Of a stretch of DNA of 64,000 bases, positions 49,601 through 57,599 are shown piece by piece. A program made the position numbers and the translations under genes. Each line of letters opens with the position of its first letter. Position 1 is the first letter of the stretch. The stretch lies in the NCBI GenBank assembly GCA_030407085.1, contig CM059583.1:208194001-208258000 (forward strand). The letters are read 5' to 3'. Under the pieces are notes generated by a model. It worked only from the letters and a program-made list of their open reading frames with translations, was not told where the DNA came from and made no database searches. The DNA comes from Trichopria drosophilae. Its lineage: Eukaryota; Arthropoda; Insecta; Hymenoptera; Diapriidae.

Positions 49601-49828
49601 GATGTCGCTGTTGAACTGACAATGGCCCTGCTGCAGTATTTCAATGGAAATCCCTCTGAGGAGCATCTGTACTCATGTATGAAAGCATTGGCGCGTTTCA
49701 CCCAAATTACTGGACCGGAAGTGCCGCAGTTGATCCAAATGATCGGGCCCGAACCTAGCAAATTCCGCGGTGCTTCTCCGAGAGTCGACGAGATTATCGA
49801 TCAGATCAACATAAAATTACGCTTATAA
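14733..49828 (+). CDS. DESI1: DESI-type desumoylating isopeptidase fused to a C-terminal PUL domain (10 coding exons, 548 aa)
   Basis: Exons: 14733-14826, 25132-25223, 38069-38178, 38874-38996, 39595-39747, 40513-40688, 40789-41070, 41183-41373, 41569-41757, 49592-49828. They sum to 1647 nt with every phase matching. Residues 1-153 are a PPPDE/DESI cysteine isopeptidase: the YDLSKG motif, catalytic His40 in GIWHT, Cys110 in QNCNCFSDE, then the conserved DLPEEIL and GQALAPL. In this family the enzyme removes SUMO from substrates or acts as a deubiquitinase or depalmitoylase. Residues about 190-249 are a charged linker with a run of seven lysines. Residues about 290-545 resemble a PUL/armadillo domain, which in PLAA/Ufd3 binds p97/VCP. 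Vertebrate DESI1 is about 168 aa and lacks this tail. Introns 1, 2 and 9 (10.3, 12.8 and 7.8 kb) are full of transposons. The symbol refers to the catalytic half. Confidence 0.93.
17889..18303. mobile_element. Palindromic MITE, with a second inverted repeat nested inside
   Basis: Outer arms (CAAATTCAATACTT, then GTCGAAGAAATCAGAAGAAT) are inverted at 18243-18303. Inside, 17998-18240 has its own inverted ends, CACTGTAAAAAATCAAAATG and its inverse. The arrangement suggests a small CACTG-type MITE inside a larger palindrome. Confidence 0.7.
20222..20363 (+). mobile_element. 3' tail of a non-LTR retrotransposon with (ATT)n end
   Basis: GCCAATAAAGACGTG followed by eight or nine ATT units is the usual tail of truncated LINE copies. 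The upstream 100 bases (CTGTGGCTCGCCCTTTGGC) look like 3' UTR, and no reverse-transcriptase frame remains. Confidence 0.6.
21746..22608. mobile_element. TA-flanked MITE with internal copies of its end motif (863 bp)
   Basis: Ends GGGGAGAGTGGTGTAAGTTG and the inverse (CAACTTACACCATTCTCCCC), each beside TA. The end motif GGTGTAAGTTGGCA is repeated directly at 21770 and again near 22110 and 22133. No protein; Tc1/mariner-like target choice. Confidence 0.8.
25132..25223 (+). CDS. DESI1: DESI-PUL gene, coding exon 2 (catalytic His)
   Basis: Acceptor CCCTAG and donor GTAAGA. Encodes [20 protein letters not shown] followed by [10 protein letters not shown]. The His in IWHT (residue 40) is the conserved PPPDE catalytic histidine. 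Phase 1 in and phase 0 out join exons 1 and 3 cleanly. Confidence 0.94.
25537..25613. repeat. (TA)n microsatellite, mariner insertion site
   Basis: About 38 TA units with one TTA interruption near 25585. The mariner end follows directly, so the transposon landed at the edge of a TA tract. Short TA tracts also occur at 28926-28933 and after 29654. Confidence 0.95.
26420..26900 (+). pseudogene. Decayed second copy of the transposase 5' half
   Basis: The bases around 26480-26515 (TTTTTGACAGAAAAATGAAG, then CATCCTTATTCTACGAGGA) match the true transposase start at 27033-27080. The match extends about 60 bases upstream into the leader. Further on, shifted frames give a STASV...NNR..S stretch and [18 protein letters not shown], resembling residues about 52-97 of the intact protein. 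It is broken by frameshifts and stops before the catalytic domain. It sits inside the same TIRs, about 540 bp upstream of the intact gene. Confidence 0.6.
27034..28107 (+). CDS. DD41D mariner-family transposase (357 aa, intact)
   Basis: IS630-Tc1-mariner transposase that cuts and joins the element at TA sites. The N-terminal helix-turn-helix region spans residues about 1-120 ([19 protein letters not shown], the GRPKT hook, then [19 protein letters not shown]). The catalytic triad is visible: Asp159 in CFSDEATF, Asp250 in [10 protein letters not shown], and Asp292 in [10 protein letters not shown]. There are 41 residues between the last two, which places it with rosa/DD41D-type elements rather than classic DD34D mariners. 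The WVPHEL-type linker is not obvious. The frame runs uninterrupted from ATG to TAG, so the copy may be young. Confidence 0.95.
   Translation: MSLTQKERIEILILRGCGDKKRTYEQVVRQFNDTHPDRLPICKSTVCKTVSRFQDTGSVNDRPKSGRPKTSTNEDNSLAVCASVVEDVHTSVRKIAQATGIGKSSVHEILKANKFHPYKIKYVQELSEDDFDRRLEFCEEMMRRCDENELFPFWICFSDEATFQLSGEVNRHNLRYWSDENPHWMRDTHTQHPQKINVWAGILCNQIVGPFFVEENFTAERYCNLLNNQIIPAIRNIAGIAFDNVWFQQDGAPCHFGLIVRNLLNNIFPRRWIGRRGSIEWPPRSPDLTPLDYFYWGFLKNKVYETKPKDIDELKEKIIQGSNTVSQEMLQKVYDNFYARLGYCQVAEGLQFEHLIN
28934..29654. mobile_element. Palindromic MITE with mariner-like ends (721 bp)
   Basis: Ends read (C/T)AGGGTGTACGAAAAGT, very like the adjacent DD41D mariner end, and are flanked by TA. Arms of about 280 bp are inverted copies containing G7/C7 homopolymers and the CGGCCCCCCAACCTCAAG block. 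No transposase frame; probably mobilised by a mariner relative. It lies only 8 bp from the mariner's right end. Confidence 0.88.
30054..31121. mobile_element. CACTGAGAAAAG-type MITE, left member of a tandem pair
   Basis: Starts CACTGAGAAAAGTGTCTTTT beside TA and ends with the inverse (CTTTTCTCAGTG) at 31121. Sub-terminal ATACCCC(A/G)TAAAATA is also inverted. Contains the tRNA-like sequence at 30217-30293. Joined without spacer to the next copy. Confidence 0.7.
30217..30293 (+). tRNA. tRNA-like sequence (pol III A and B boxes), probably a pseudogene or SINE head
   Basis: TAGCTCATGCGG (30226-30237) fits an A box and GAGTTCGATTCC (30271-30282) fits a B box, with a T8 terminator at 30295-30302. 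An ACG sequence sits in the anticodon position, but the anticodon, acceptor and T stems pair poorly, so a working tRNA is unlikely. Confidence 0.4.
31122..31505. mobile_element. CACTGAGAAAAG-type MITE, right member of the pair (384 bp)
   Basis: Starts CACTGAGAAAAGTG at the junction and ends ACACTTTTCTCAGTG followed by TA (31506). The shared junction CTCAGTGCACTGAG has no TA between the two, so the pair may be a single composite with three terminal repeats. Confidence 0.7.
31867..31889. repeat. (CCTT)n microsatellite
   Basis: About six CCTT units. Confidence 0.9.
31890..35154. other. Intron 2 interior with no gene recognised
   Basis: Open frame 32954-33310 (118 codons) has no domain or coding-like bias that I can identify. 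34273-34720 holds degraded GTCGCTGA-type repeat units in both orientations. Confidence 0.45.
35155..35482. mobile_element. pogo/Tigger-type MITE (328 bp)
   Basis: Ends CAGTCTGACCTCCCTAATTG and the inverse (CAATTAGGGAGGTCGGACTG), each beside TA. CAGTC plus CCTCC-type termini at a TA site are typical of pogo-like elements. The motif AATTGATAAC is repeated inside. Confidence 0.8.
36250..36620 (+). promoter_or_regulatory. CpG-richer island in intron 2 with a CRE palindrome
   Basis: Higher GC than its surroundings (CGGCGCGTGGC, CGCAGGCGCGAGCC, GTTCGCGGCGGGTACG), with TGACGTCA, a consensus CREB site, near 36530. It lies 1.5 kb before the exon encoding the middle of the DESI domain. It could be an internal promoter, an enhancer or a retained foreign piece. 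No coding frame recognised. Confidence 0.3.
38004..38017. promoter_or_regulatory. NRF1-like GC palindrome
   Basis: TGCGCATGCGCGCA matches the NRF1/Ewg consensus GCGCATGCGC and lies 52 bases before exon 3. Confidence 0.35.
38069..38178 (+). CDS. DESI1: DESI-PUL gene, coding exon 3
   Basis: Acceptor TTTTGCAG and donor GTAAGT. Encodes the GSTELGEP segment and a helix ending [13 protein letters not shown], matching the family's GST and FLEYL motifs before the catalytic Cys. An NRF1-like GC motif lies about 55 bases upstream in the intron. Confidence 0.93.
38317..38546. repeat. 165-bp repeat between two 29-bp direct repeats
   Basis: TTAAGGTTGCTTCTTGAATA occurs at about 38324 and 38521. The segment between (38352-38510, ending TACAATTTCACTAAA) is copied again at 39783-39953 with about 80-90 percent identity by eye. 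Confidence 0.75.
38545..38721. mobile_element. 177-bp CACTCTAAATT MITE
   Basis: CACTCTAAATTACTTAAAGT and its inverse flanked by TA. The inside repeats AGTGAAAATTTCACTTTA. It sits exactly in the right-hand copy of the 29-bp direct repeat, so it is younger. Confidence 0.75.
38874..38996 (+). CDS. DESI1: DESI-PUL gene, coding exon 4 (catalytic Cys)
   Basis: Acceptor TTTTTTCAG and donor GTAAGT. Encodes [18 protein letters not shown], then [18 protein letters not shown]. Cys110 in QNCNCF is the predicted nucleophile. This is the most strongly conserved block of the protein. Confidence 0.96.
39595..39747 (+). CDS. DESI1: DESI-PUL gene, coding exon 5
   Basis: Starts one base into a Thr codon, then reads [16 protein letters not shown], the end of the DESI domain, and continues into a Ser/Thr/Glu linker ending TAIEEA. 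Donor GTATTT. A longer open frame over the same bases (39463-39852) is out of register with the flanking exons and is not the coding frame. Confidence 0.88.
39783..39953. repeat. Second copy of the 165-bp repeat
   Basis: Matches 38352-38510 in the same orientation, from TTGTTTTCCCT to TACAATTTCACTAAA. The two copies bracket exons 4 and 5. Confidence 0.75.
40513..40688 (+). CDS. DESI1: DESI-PUL gene, coding exon 6 (Lys-rich linker, GC donor)
   Basis: Acceptor TTTCCAG. Encodes [17 protein letters not shown], then a run of lysines with [15 protein letters not shown] and a Ser/Thr-rich tail, likely disordered and possibly a nuclear localisation signal. The donor is CAG|GCAAGT, the usual consensus of GC-AG introns. 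A GT donor nearby would break the frame into exon 7. Confidence 0.88.
40789..41070 (+). CDS. DESI1: DESI-PUL gene, coding exon 7 (start of PUL region)
   Basis: Acceptor TTGTAG and donor GTAAGA. Encodes a Gly/Gln-rich start, an acidic stretch, then [20 protein letters not shown], the first helices of the PUL/armadillo region. Confidence 0.92.
41183..41373 (+). CDS. DESI1: DESI-PUL gene, coding exon 8 (PUL region)
   Basis: Acceptor TTACAG and donor GTAAGT. Encodes [20 protein letters not shown] and more helical sequence rich in Leu and charged residues, ending QLPLATF. Typical alpha-solenoid pattern. Confidence 0.92.
41569..41757 (+). CDS. DESI1: DESI-PUL gene, coding exon 9 (PUL region)
   Basis: Acceptor TTTTAG and donor GTAAAA. 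Encodes [20 protein letters not shown] and later [16 protein letters not shown]. The [14 protein letters not shown] stretch resembles the PUL motif in which a helix of small residues precedes the C-terminal repeats. Confidence 0.92.
43515..44278 (+). mobile_element. Short Penelope-like element with 119-bp terminal direct repeats and a 14-bp target duplication
   Basis: Direct repeats 43517-43635 and 44161-44279 differ at about two positions. TATATAATATAAAA flanks both sides (43501-43514 and 44279-44292). Between the repeats the + frame reads [20 protein letters not shown] and KHIYKL, resembling the region upstream of the RT in Penelope-like elements. A hammerhead-like core precedes the right repeat. 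Most of the RT and endonuclease are missing. Confidence 0.7.
44108..44138 (+). ncRNA. Hammerhead-core-like motif (copy 2), inside the Penelope-like element
   Basis: CTGAAGA, a stem GGTCAA/TTGACC and GAAAC fit the ribozyme core. The position just before the terminal direct repeat is where Penelope elements carry ribozymes. The cleavage strand was not located. Confidence 0.45.
45765..46658. mobile_element. Foldback element, copy 2: same GGGTGC ends, 8-bp target duplication
   Basis: Starts GGGTGCGGGTCGAAAAACCG and ends with the inverse. Flanked by CTCATAGG at 45757-45764 and 46659-46666. Each arm is a tandem array of about 15-bp units, AAAAACCGACAGGTC with variants, giving 5-residue open-frame repeats on either strand. 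The centre near 46214-46270 contains ATAAAAAAATAGACACATCG. Lies in intron 9 of the DESI-PUL gene. Confidence 0.88.
49592..49828 (+). CDS. DESI1: DESI-PUL gene, terminal coding exon 10
   Basis: Acceptor CTGCAG. Encodes [20 protein letters not shown], then [15 protein letters not shown] and a C-terminal [11 protein letters not shown] before TAA. The pattern of an EALYR-like helix followed by a short terminal helix is that of PUL domains. It follows a 7.8-kb intron filled with transposons. Confidence 0.93.
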   Translation: MFDDVAVELTMALLQYFNGNPSEEHLYSCMKALARFTQITGPEVPQLIQMIGPEPSKFRGASPRVDEIIDQINIKLRL

Positions 49829-50600
49829 TTGCAGTGACCTTAGGAAGTGTAAATCGTTCGTACGATTTGTTTCTTTATTGGTCGCGCATTATTGAATAAT
49901 TTTTGTTAAAATGATTCGCTGTCGACATCACGTTTGCAGCCAAAATGGTTATTTTTCGAACCGTTTGACTTTTTACTTTCTATTTTTTACTTACATTTTG
50001 GGTAGGAGTCTCTCTTTTAATAATTTATAGTCGATTACCATCATCAAGAGCAGATAGAGTAGTGGAAGTTAAGCCGCTGCTATATACTTAATTTATTGGA
50101 GACTTTCTAACACCTGCATTTTCCGGCGTTTTCTCTTTCCGGATATGTCTGTACAAAGCGGGCTAATAATTTATGTAAATTAAATAGATGTAATATTAAA
50201 GTAGGTTATAATTAAATTACGCGTATCCGCGTTTAGAAGCTCTGTTATAAAGGACAGAATATGCAATTTATAGAAAAGTGTCCTACACAGTGCCTCTTCG
50301 GTCGAATGCTAGAACTAAGAAATGTATTGTTTTAAGGAAATATTTTTTCCCAATTTAGTCCTGATCGATTTCAAAAACAGGAAATATATATTTCTCTTAA
50401 TATATATAGATTCTTATCTCTTTATTAGTGAAAATTATGCAAGTTATGATTCATAAACTACTCGATGTGTTGAAAATTGGAATGTAAAGGATTTCGTTAA
50501 ATTTATTAGTATGACGGAGACATGACATGTGCAAAAGCTGGTGAAGAGATCATAATAAAAATGAAATAAAGAGTTCAGAAAATAAATTTCATTAGTATTT
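49829..50600 (+). terminator. 3' UTR and polyadenylation signals of the DESI-PUL gene
   Basis: After the TAA the sequence is AT-rich and non-coding. Three AATAAA hexamers occur at 50554, 50565 and 50581, so cleavage is most likely near 50580-50610. No competing gene follows for several kilobases. Confidence 0.55.
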
Positions 50601-53100
50601 TTTAAACCATCCTTAATTCCTTACCTCGCCGCCAACAGATTTTGTAATTAAAATATCACATTCTGGGGATAAATAGAAGAAACCACAGAGAAGATTAAAT
50701 CAAAGTAAGCAGCAAAGTAAGTTTTACAGACTGAGGGGTATAGAATATGGTAGAAAAATAAATATCGAAATTGCAGAATGTTTACTTGTCATTCAGTTGT
50801 CCCTGTTTTATTTGTAAAGTTACCCATACATCGTGTAACTGACGTGCAATAAAAAATATATGATTTAAAAAGTATTCACATGTTTGTTTCAGCGTAATTT
50901 GATGTCACAACAGATTATAACGAATAATAATATTATATAAAATATTTTATGCTTTTAATTGAAACATTTTTTGATGCAAATTAGTAAGTTACTACGGCGA
51001 CAATTTTTATGATCGATATATTAGCGTTTCAATTCGGTAAACTTAACTTCAAGACAAGTTTAATGACATCCCATTTCATTTGCAGTGCATTTTGTAATCT
51101 GTATTAGCGTCTTAACGCGAACACATAGGGTAACGAAAATTATACACAACTTTAGTAAGCCCGCCAGCGAAAAACATATTTACAAGTACTTACGTTAAAT
51201 ACAGCTGTTAACCGAGAGATAGGAACAGGTTGTTGATCTAAAGTGTTAAGTTTTTAGGTGAAGGTGTTCTTGATATTCCTAGATATTCAAAGTAGTACTG
51301 ATTATACAATAATTTAAGATGAATGTACTATATGGTAGTAAGGTTTCATTTGATACTATTAATAGTAAATTTTTTGCAGAAACTTAGCTCTGCTGTAAAA
51401 CGCGCACACATACCTGCATAGCTGGTAAACCCTGAAATTTTAATTCTACTTTAGGGGTTTTATCGATTAAGAATGTGAAAATAAAGAAAAATTATATCAA
51501 ACATAGAATGAAGAGACTAAGTGAAGATGGAATTCCATTACTGCGATAAAAATGTTTATAAATATATGATTTATATACGATTTAATAAATATACAGTAGT
51601 GAAAGTGGAGAGTCAAATGTAAAATTTAAAAGTAATAACGATACAAAAAATGTTTGAGCCTAAAAGCGGGTCATTTTCAGAACTGAATACCATACACCAT
51701 GCAAACTTCTGTTTATACTCAAGGACAGAATATATATTTTAAACAAAGTAGTAACTTTAGTCAGAAATCTATTGCGTATACTGGGCCGAATGTCAATGGT
51801 GTACATCAGTTTTACATATATATATATAATAAATGTACCATATTTTGTTGTTCAATGTCGAGTGCCACCACAATATTCCAAACGATGGGTGTAAACATAA
51901 TTAATGTTTCACTGAATGTTGCGCAATTGAAGCGAAAAACCTTTGCAGCCAAGCCATCGCATCAGCAAAGCGCGTCCAATATTATCCACCAGCTAAAACC
52001 TCCAACAAACTCTTCAACTTTTGGAGATAAACCACATAATTAATCGTAAGACATCTCCTTTTGCGCATAATTGCTTCTAGATCCAAGAAATAACTGATAC
52101 TTAGTGTTATCAGTAAAAACTTCAAAACTTTCACTAAAAATTATGAAAATTCAGACATTTTAATATTTTAAGTCAAATGTACCTATATTCCGTGAATTTA
52201 TTGATTGCTTCTATAAAATATTATTTTTCATAAAATTTTAAAAGGTTGGGTTTTTAGTCTACAAAATTTTCAAAATTTTAATTTTATCGTTACCGAATGC
52301 AGGTGAGAATTTTATAAACGCCAGCAATAAAAACATCTGCATTTCGGACCTCTAGGGTCCCTTTTCAGAAGAATGATGTTGATCGAACAATAAATAAAAA
52401 TTGATAATGACCGTGATCGCATTGTTTTTTGATTTTTTTTTTGATTTTTTTTGGGGAATTTTCAGTGATTTTAATGGAGTCCCACCTGATTTCTCATGTG
52501 AGTTCTCACGGTCTCGCGTGAGATCTCATGTGAATTCCCTACGTTCTCACTTGAGATCTCATGTCAGATCTCATAATGAATTCTCATCTTAATTTTCAAG
52601 TGAGAGCTAAGCTGAGAATTTTCAAGAGGGAATAATTGCATTTTATGCAATCAAATTTGCCTTTACTTTGTATAATGAATAGAAGTAAGATTATGCGATA
52701 AAATAGGCACAATAATATGCCATCTTTTAAATTTATATTTTAGTGATTGGTAATGGCTTTGGATGTATGGAACTTGAAAAAGTATTATTTCTCTATCCGT
52801 TTCTAAATTGTCCGTTTGAGTGCTATTTATCCATTCAATTCGTTTATTTACATGTTTTTCAATGAAATTCACAGGGTAGCTGTTATTAAAATTTTTGTAC
52901 TTGTATTAAAATTTTAAATATTTTGTTTTTATTAGTATCATAAAATATCAGTTCTACATTTTGTATGGCTCTGTCAACCAAATTGTCAACAATGGCTATT
53001 TTTTGAGAAACGAGATGGTGCAAATCGAAGTTAAAAAATCTGCCTGAATAAGTCGCTCTACATTATCAATTAAATTCTAAAATGCTTGTATTACTATCGT
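50601..53100. other. Intergenic stretch, no gene recognised
   Basis: AT-rich. One 114-codon open frame (51699-52043) has no recognisable domain. 52460-52625 is a fold-back of TCTCATGTGAG-type steps (GAGATCTCATGTGAATTC), probably a small MITE. Confidence 0.45.
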
Positions 53101-53109
53101 AAATAACAG

Positions 53110-53940
53110 GCCTTTTCAGAATTTTTCTATCACGTCAGGATTTTGAAATATTCTAACCTAAAAGTGCAAAAAATATTGTTTTTGTTCACATTCAATAAGT
53201 TTTTGTGGTGGAACAAAATACTTGATCACACTTTGGCAAGAACCAGATTAAAACGTTAATAAAGATTATTAAAGCGTCATCATCTTTCAAATGTATTTTT
53301 TAGTCATTTCGTACGATTTTTTTTCAATGAGTTATGGAAGATTTTGTCGAGACACGATTATGATTGTCGTTTGTTGTACACTTAGTTTAGGTTTACACAT
53401 TTTCATTCAGCACATCGAAAACCGTCGGAAAAATATACTCAGGTTTCTGATGAATGCATTTTAATCAGGTTTTTGTCAAATTGCGAAAAAATCTTTATTC
53501 CACCACAAAAGCTCACTGAAAATGGGCAAAAACTGTTTTAGGTTAGGATAGTTCAAAATCTTGACGTAATAGAATAATTCTTAACAAGAAAGTCGGTCTC
53601 AGTTTGTTAATTATTTTCATGTAATAACACATTTATTTAATGTATGAAAATCATAATTGTTCACTGACAAAAACTTCGGTAACTCAATAAAAAAAAATCA
53701 TACAACAATTACCAAAAAAGTATTTTAAAGCTGACAAATAGCACTTTAATATTGTTCATGCCACATTGAAAAGAATAATTTTGTTCCGCCACAAAATCTT
53801 ACTGAATGTGAGCAAAAACAGTGTTTTTTGTACTTTTAGGTTAGGCTATCTTAAAACTTTGACTCGACAGAACAATTCTGCAGCCAAATTTGGATTCAGC
53901 ATAATGAAAACCTTCGAAAAAGTATAGTCGGATATCTGGG
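53110..53940. repeat. About 100-bp repeat, one inverted and two direct copies
   Basis: CCTAACCTAAAAGTGCAAAA at 53155 is inverted relative to TTTAGGTTAGG near 53540 and 53836. Each copy also carries a CCACCACAAAA/CCGCCACAAAA motif. Copies near 53110-53225 (-), 53490-53585 (+) and 53765-53885 (+). Confidence 0.6.
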
Positions 53941-53984
53941 TATAAATTTTGTTGGTCAGTGTAGCTAGTAAATTTAAAAATGCC

Positions 53985-54265
53985 CTGTCGGGCCGGGTCG
54001 ACCGAATAGTGACCGAAACTCGACGTAGATCGGTATTGTGCAAAGAATCGATCCAAAATTGACCAAATGCCGATTACGGGCGATTTTTCGTCGACTTTTA
54101 CGAAGTTGACCGATTAATGCATTTTGATTTAGTCAATATTAGGTCGATTTAGTAAAAGTGGACTGAAAATCGACCCAAAATCACCATTCGGTGAATTGTC
54201 GGTTAATTCTGGGTCAACTCCCGAAACAAGTCGACCGATTTTTGGACGACCAGGGCCGATAGAGT
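53985..54265. repeat. Degenerate palindrome rich in GTCGACC steps
   Basis: GGGTCGACCGAATAGTGACC at 53996 corresponds to the inverted GGTCAACTCCC...GTCGACCG near 54200-54235, with AAATCGACC-type steps between. Probably a decayed MITE. Confidence 0.5.
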
Positions 54266-54544
54266 GGTAATTAGTAAATCTAAAAAATGGTAACAAATTG
54301 GCTGAAATGACAAAATGTTTCAGCAATCTGTTTCCAAAGCATTCATGACAATTGTTTTTCATATTTAATAGATGTCTAGTGATTTATGGAATTGAATAAT
54401 AGGTCCATGCAAAACGACCTGCCGCGTTAAGAATATTATTAAGGAATTACACTATTGTTTCATGCAAAATTTTGAAATAACAGAATAATTTTATAAATGT
54501 GCAATTTTCTGTATAAGCGAGAAGAACAGTAAACTAAAAATTTG

Positions 54545-55080
54545 AATGCAAAAGTCGTAATGTCCTCTAGATGGAAGTATGGCGTCGCGTCGTAGTGGCG
54601 ACGGTTTTAATTCAAGTGGGCTTCCGCGCCAGTAAATTCAGAGTGTATGGCCGTTATCAACGTGTCAACACAATACCTCGTCAATGCGACAAGTACCAAG
54701 GCTACCTCGTGGGCGTTTGTTTTCAGATTTATAAAGATACAATGCTCTCTTAATGATAACGGAAGATAGATCGCACCAAATGAATTTTACCATAACTTAT
54801 GCTATTATTGACGCGCTAAACGCTACAGGTGGAGGTAACCGTGATTGGGATTTTCTTTAAACAGTAAGTTAGTCTTCGTTGAAAATTGTTCAAAGACGAC
54901 TCATTTAAGTTTACTATATGCGGTAAAGTAACTAGAATGACATTGTGCAGAGGTCGGTTTAAAATTATTAAAATATCTGCCGAAAGGATGTCGAACCCGC
55001 CAAATTTCCAACGCGAGTTGCAGCTGCTACTGTATTTAAAGCAACAGGAAGTGTATGTGTCGTACATTTGGTAGATAGAC
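54545..55080 (+). promoter_or_regulatory. CpG-richer segment, candidate 5' region of the transporter gene
   Basis: GC/CpG content rises here (GGCGTCGCGTCGTAGTGGCG at 54581-54600), with open frames on both strands but no recognisable domain. ACA|GTAAGT at 54858-54866 is a possible donor that could splice to the acceptor at 57381. Position and composition suit a promoter with an untranslated exon, but this is inference. Confidence 0.3.
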
Positions 55081-55199
55081 ACCAGAAACTTATATCGGTA
55101 ATTTGTAAAGAAATTACATTAAAAAATGTCTTATGCGTCTGTCCTAGACAAGTACACAGTCTCATGCGCATCTGTTCGTAAGCGATTATAAATTTTTTA

Positions 55200-57330
55200 A
55201 TTGTTTATTAGTTTATGCAAGTGCGTGATCAATAATGATATAAAGGAGTACGTAAAGTGCGGTTTTACGCATTTTTGACATTTTTTAAATGAACTCTACT
55301 CACTTGTATCGAAAACTACTATTTGATGTTAATCGTAATCGTAATCGCAACCCTTTTATTCAAATTTCAAATAATATATTTTCTATATTTAAAAGTACCT
55401 TTACAGTGCAATATAGTTTGAATGAATTGTGGATCCTCCTTAGGGGTTTCTATCCAAAAATATAAAATGTTTGCTGCTGAACCGTATTCGCGCACTCATT
55501 AAAAGATCTGTGATTACTACGTAGCTTTTAATTTTCATTTGTGGATTACTTCAACATCTTACTTTGGAAAATCATTTCAGACTTTTACAAGTTTCATCAC
55601 GTACTCGAAATGTTTGAATGTGTATTTGCGTATGGGATCATCTTTTCATTATTATGCGTATGTATAACCGGTTTCTTTAAGTAAACTATTTTTTTTTAAT
55701 GTTCCGCCAAACTAATGTAAATTTTAAAAAAATAATCATGTATACCAGCTCTCTTAAAGAGTTACGTTATTCGCTGCTCGTGTAAAATACACGTGTTTTA
55801 AAATTGACATTTCATCCTGGCAATTATCGTTATAAATAAAAGTCTTTCAATTCTTCACATAATCTCATCATAAACGATACGATTGGAAGTTTTACTATCT
55901 CTTCTCGTTACCAGTTACTAGCGGTTCGGAAAATTACAATTCGTCATATCAGATCATAAAATTCATAATCTGGGCTGATCCTGGATTGATAAAAGCTATG
56001 AGCACAGCAACGAATAAAAATGGGTGACTTTATCACTGTATTAGTTTTGAACATTTACTTGGTCCACATCTTTTTAACTTGGTTTTATGAAAATGTCATT
56101 TAAGTATCATGTAATTCCTGAATCATGAAATATCTTGATAGTTTATTACATTTTACAAGATGAGAAAACAATGCACAACATCTAAACTAAGATTTATATT
56201 AAAGCTGAAGAATATTTGAGTTCTGTTTGCAAGAAAACTTCAAAACGCTTGGAATATGGTGGTTAATAACACATTTTGATATTTTTATAGGGAAAGAAAC
56301 ATTTCGCAAAATATGAAAATATGGCAGTAAATAAACAGGACATTTCCATCTGCACATGGTTGACAATCAATGTTTAATGGACCACCTTTTTTTAATAATC
56401 GTACTTAAAATTTGATTTCGTAATATTTTAAAGATATTAATTGATAAATTAAATTCTTCAATAACGAGTGATGCATATCTCAAGGAGCTATGTTGCTATC
56501 AGACATTTTTAAGAATTATTTCCAATGTTAAGGAAATCTGAACAATATCCGAGCGATCAAGTCAAATGTGATACGAAGCAAACCTGATATTGATATTTTT
56601 TAACACAGTGCAGAGTATTTCTCACTTCGAGGTGTGTATGAATGGAACCAAACCGAAACTAAACAAGATTTTTAGTGCTATAAGTTTATTTATTAGCACA
56701 ATTATATTGCATTAGCTGTAATGAAGTAAAGTAGCCAGCGCAATTGTATTTGATTCGTTGCAATGAGATAAAGTAACGAACATCAATTGGAGTTTCAGGG
56801 CTACTTGTATTCGTCCCAGTAGCGCGTGTCACTTTGCCGATGAAGTACGTCCTTGAAAAACACTGGTTAAAAAGAGAACAACACTGGTTTTAGTGGACGT
56901 TACCTGCATACCCAATTTGGATTACACATTTTGAGAAAGATAGTATGTGGCATTAAATGGGGGAAACACAAGAAGGTTTACAAAATTACTAACTAAATCG
57001 TAGAAAGCTTAATACTCAGAAATTTTACATTACCTGAACTTTAATCATCCTAATACAATTTCATGAATTAATATCTTATTTGACTCCATTTGATACTTAA
57101 GATATTGAATGTTTACGTATTACGGGATGGCATGAAAGTGAGAATGTGGTAGTGCTATACTAAATTAACATTTACTTGCCAAAGTGGTAATCATTAAAGA
57201 GCATGGTTTTAATCATCATATTTGAATATACAAATTGTTTCGCATTTGAGACTTTAATTTCTTTAAAAGTACCATTATAATTTGTGAGTACTGTTATAAA
57301 TGATCCTGTAATAGTACATAACCTCGGCGA
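55200..57330. other. Stretch upstream of the transporter with nothing recognised
   Basis: AT-rich, no gene, element or long repeat identified. If the transporter has an upstream first exon, this is its intron. Confidence 0.45.
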
Positions 57331-57332
57331 CA

Positions 57333-57599
57333 GTGCTGGATAATAAGAAGGTAATTAATGACAGCCTCGATTTGTTTTTAGTGACGCTCAAGGGTTTGGA
57401 GAAAGAAGAGCGCCAAACACAACGAAAAAGATTTGTACCTAAAAAGAAATGTATATACAAACTTTTCCCAATATTGGGATGGCTACCGAAATATACAAAA
57501 ATGCAGGCTGTGTCCGATCTTATAGCAGGAATCACCTTAGGACTAACGATGATTCCCCAGAGTATCGCTTATGCCACATTAGCAGGATTAACTGCCCAA
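57333..57599 (+). CDS. SLC26-like transporter, first recognised coding exon
   Basis: Encodes KKKCIYKLFPILGWLPKY and the first membrane helix DLIAGITLGLTMIPQSIAYA. The open frame reaches an ATG-like start at 57333 (MLDNKKVIND), but TTGTTTTTAG at 57372-57381 is a good acceptor, so the true exon may begin at 57382 with the start codon further upstream. Donor GTATGT. Confidence 0.85.
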
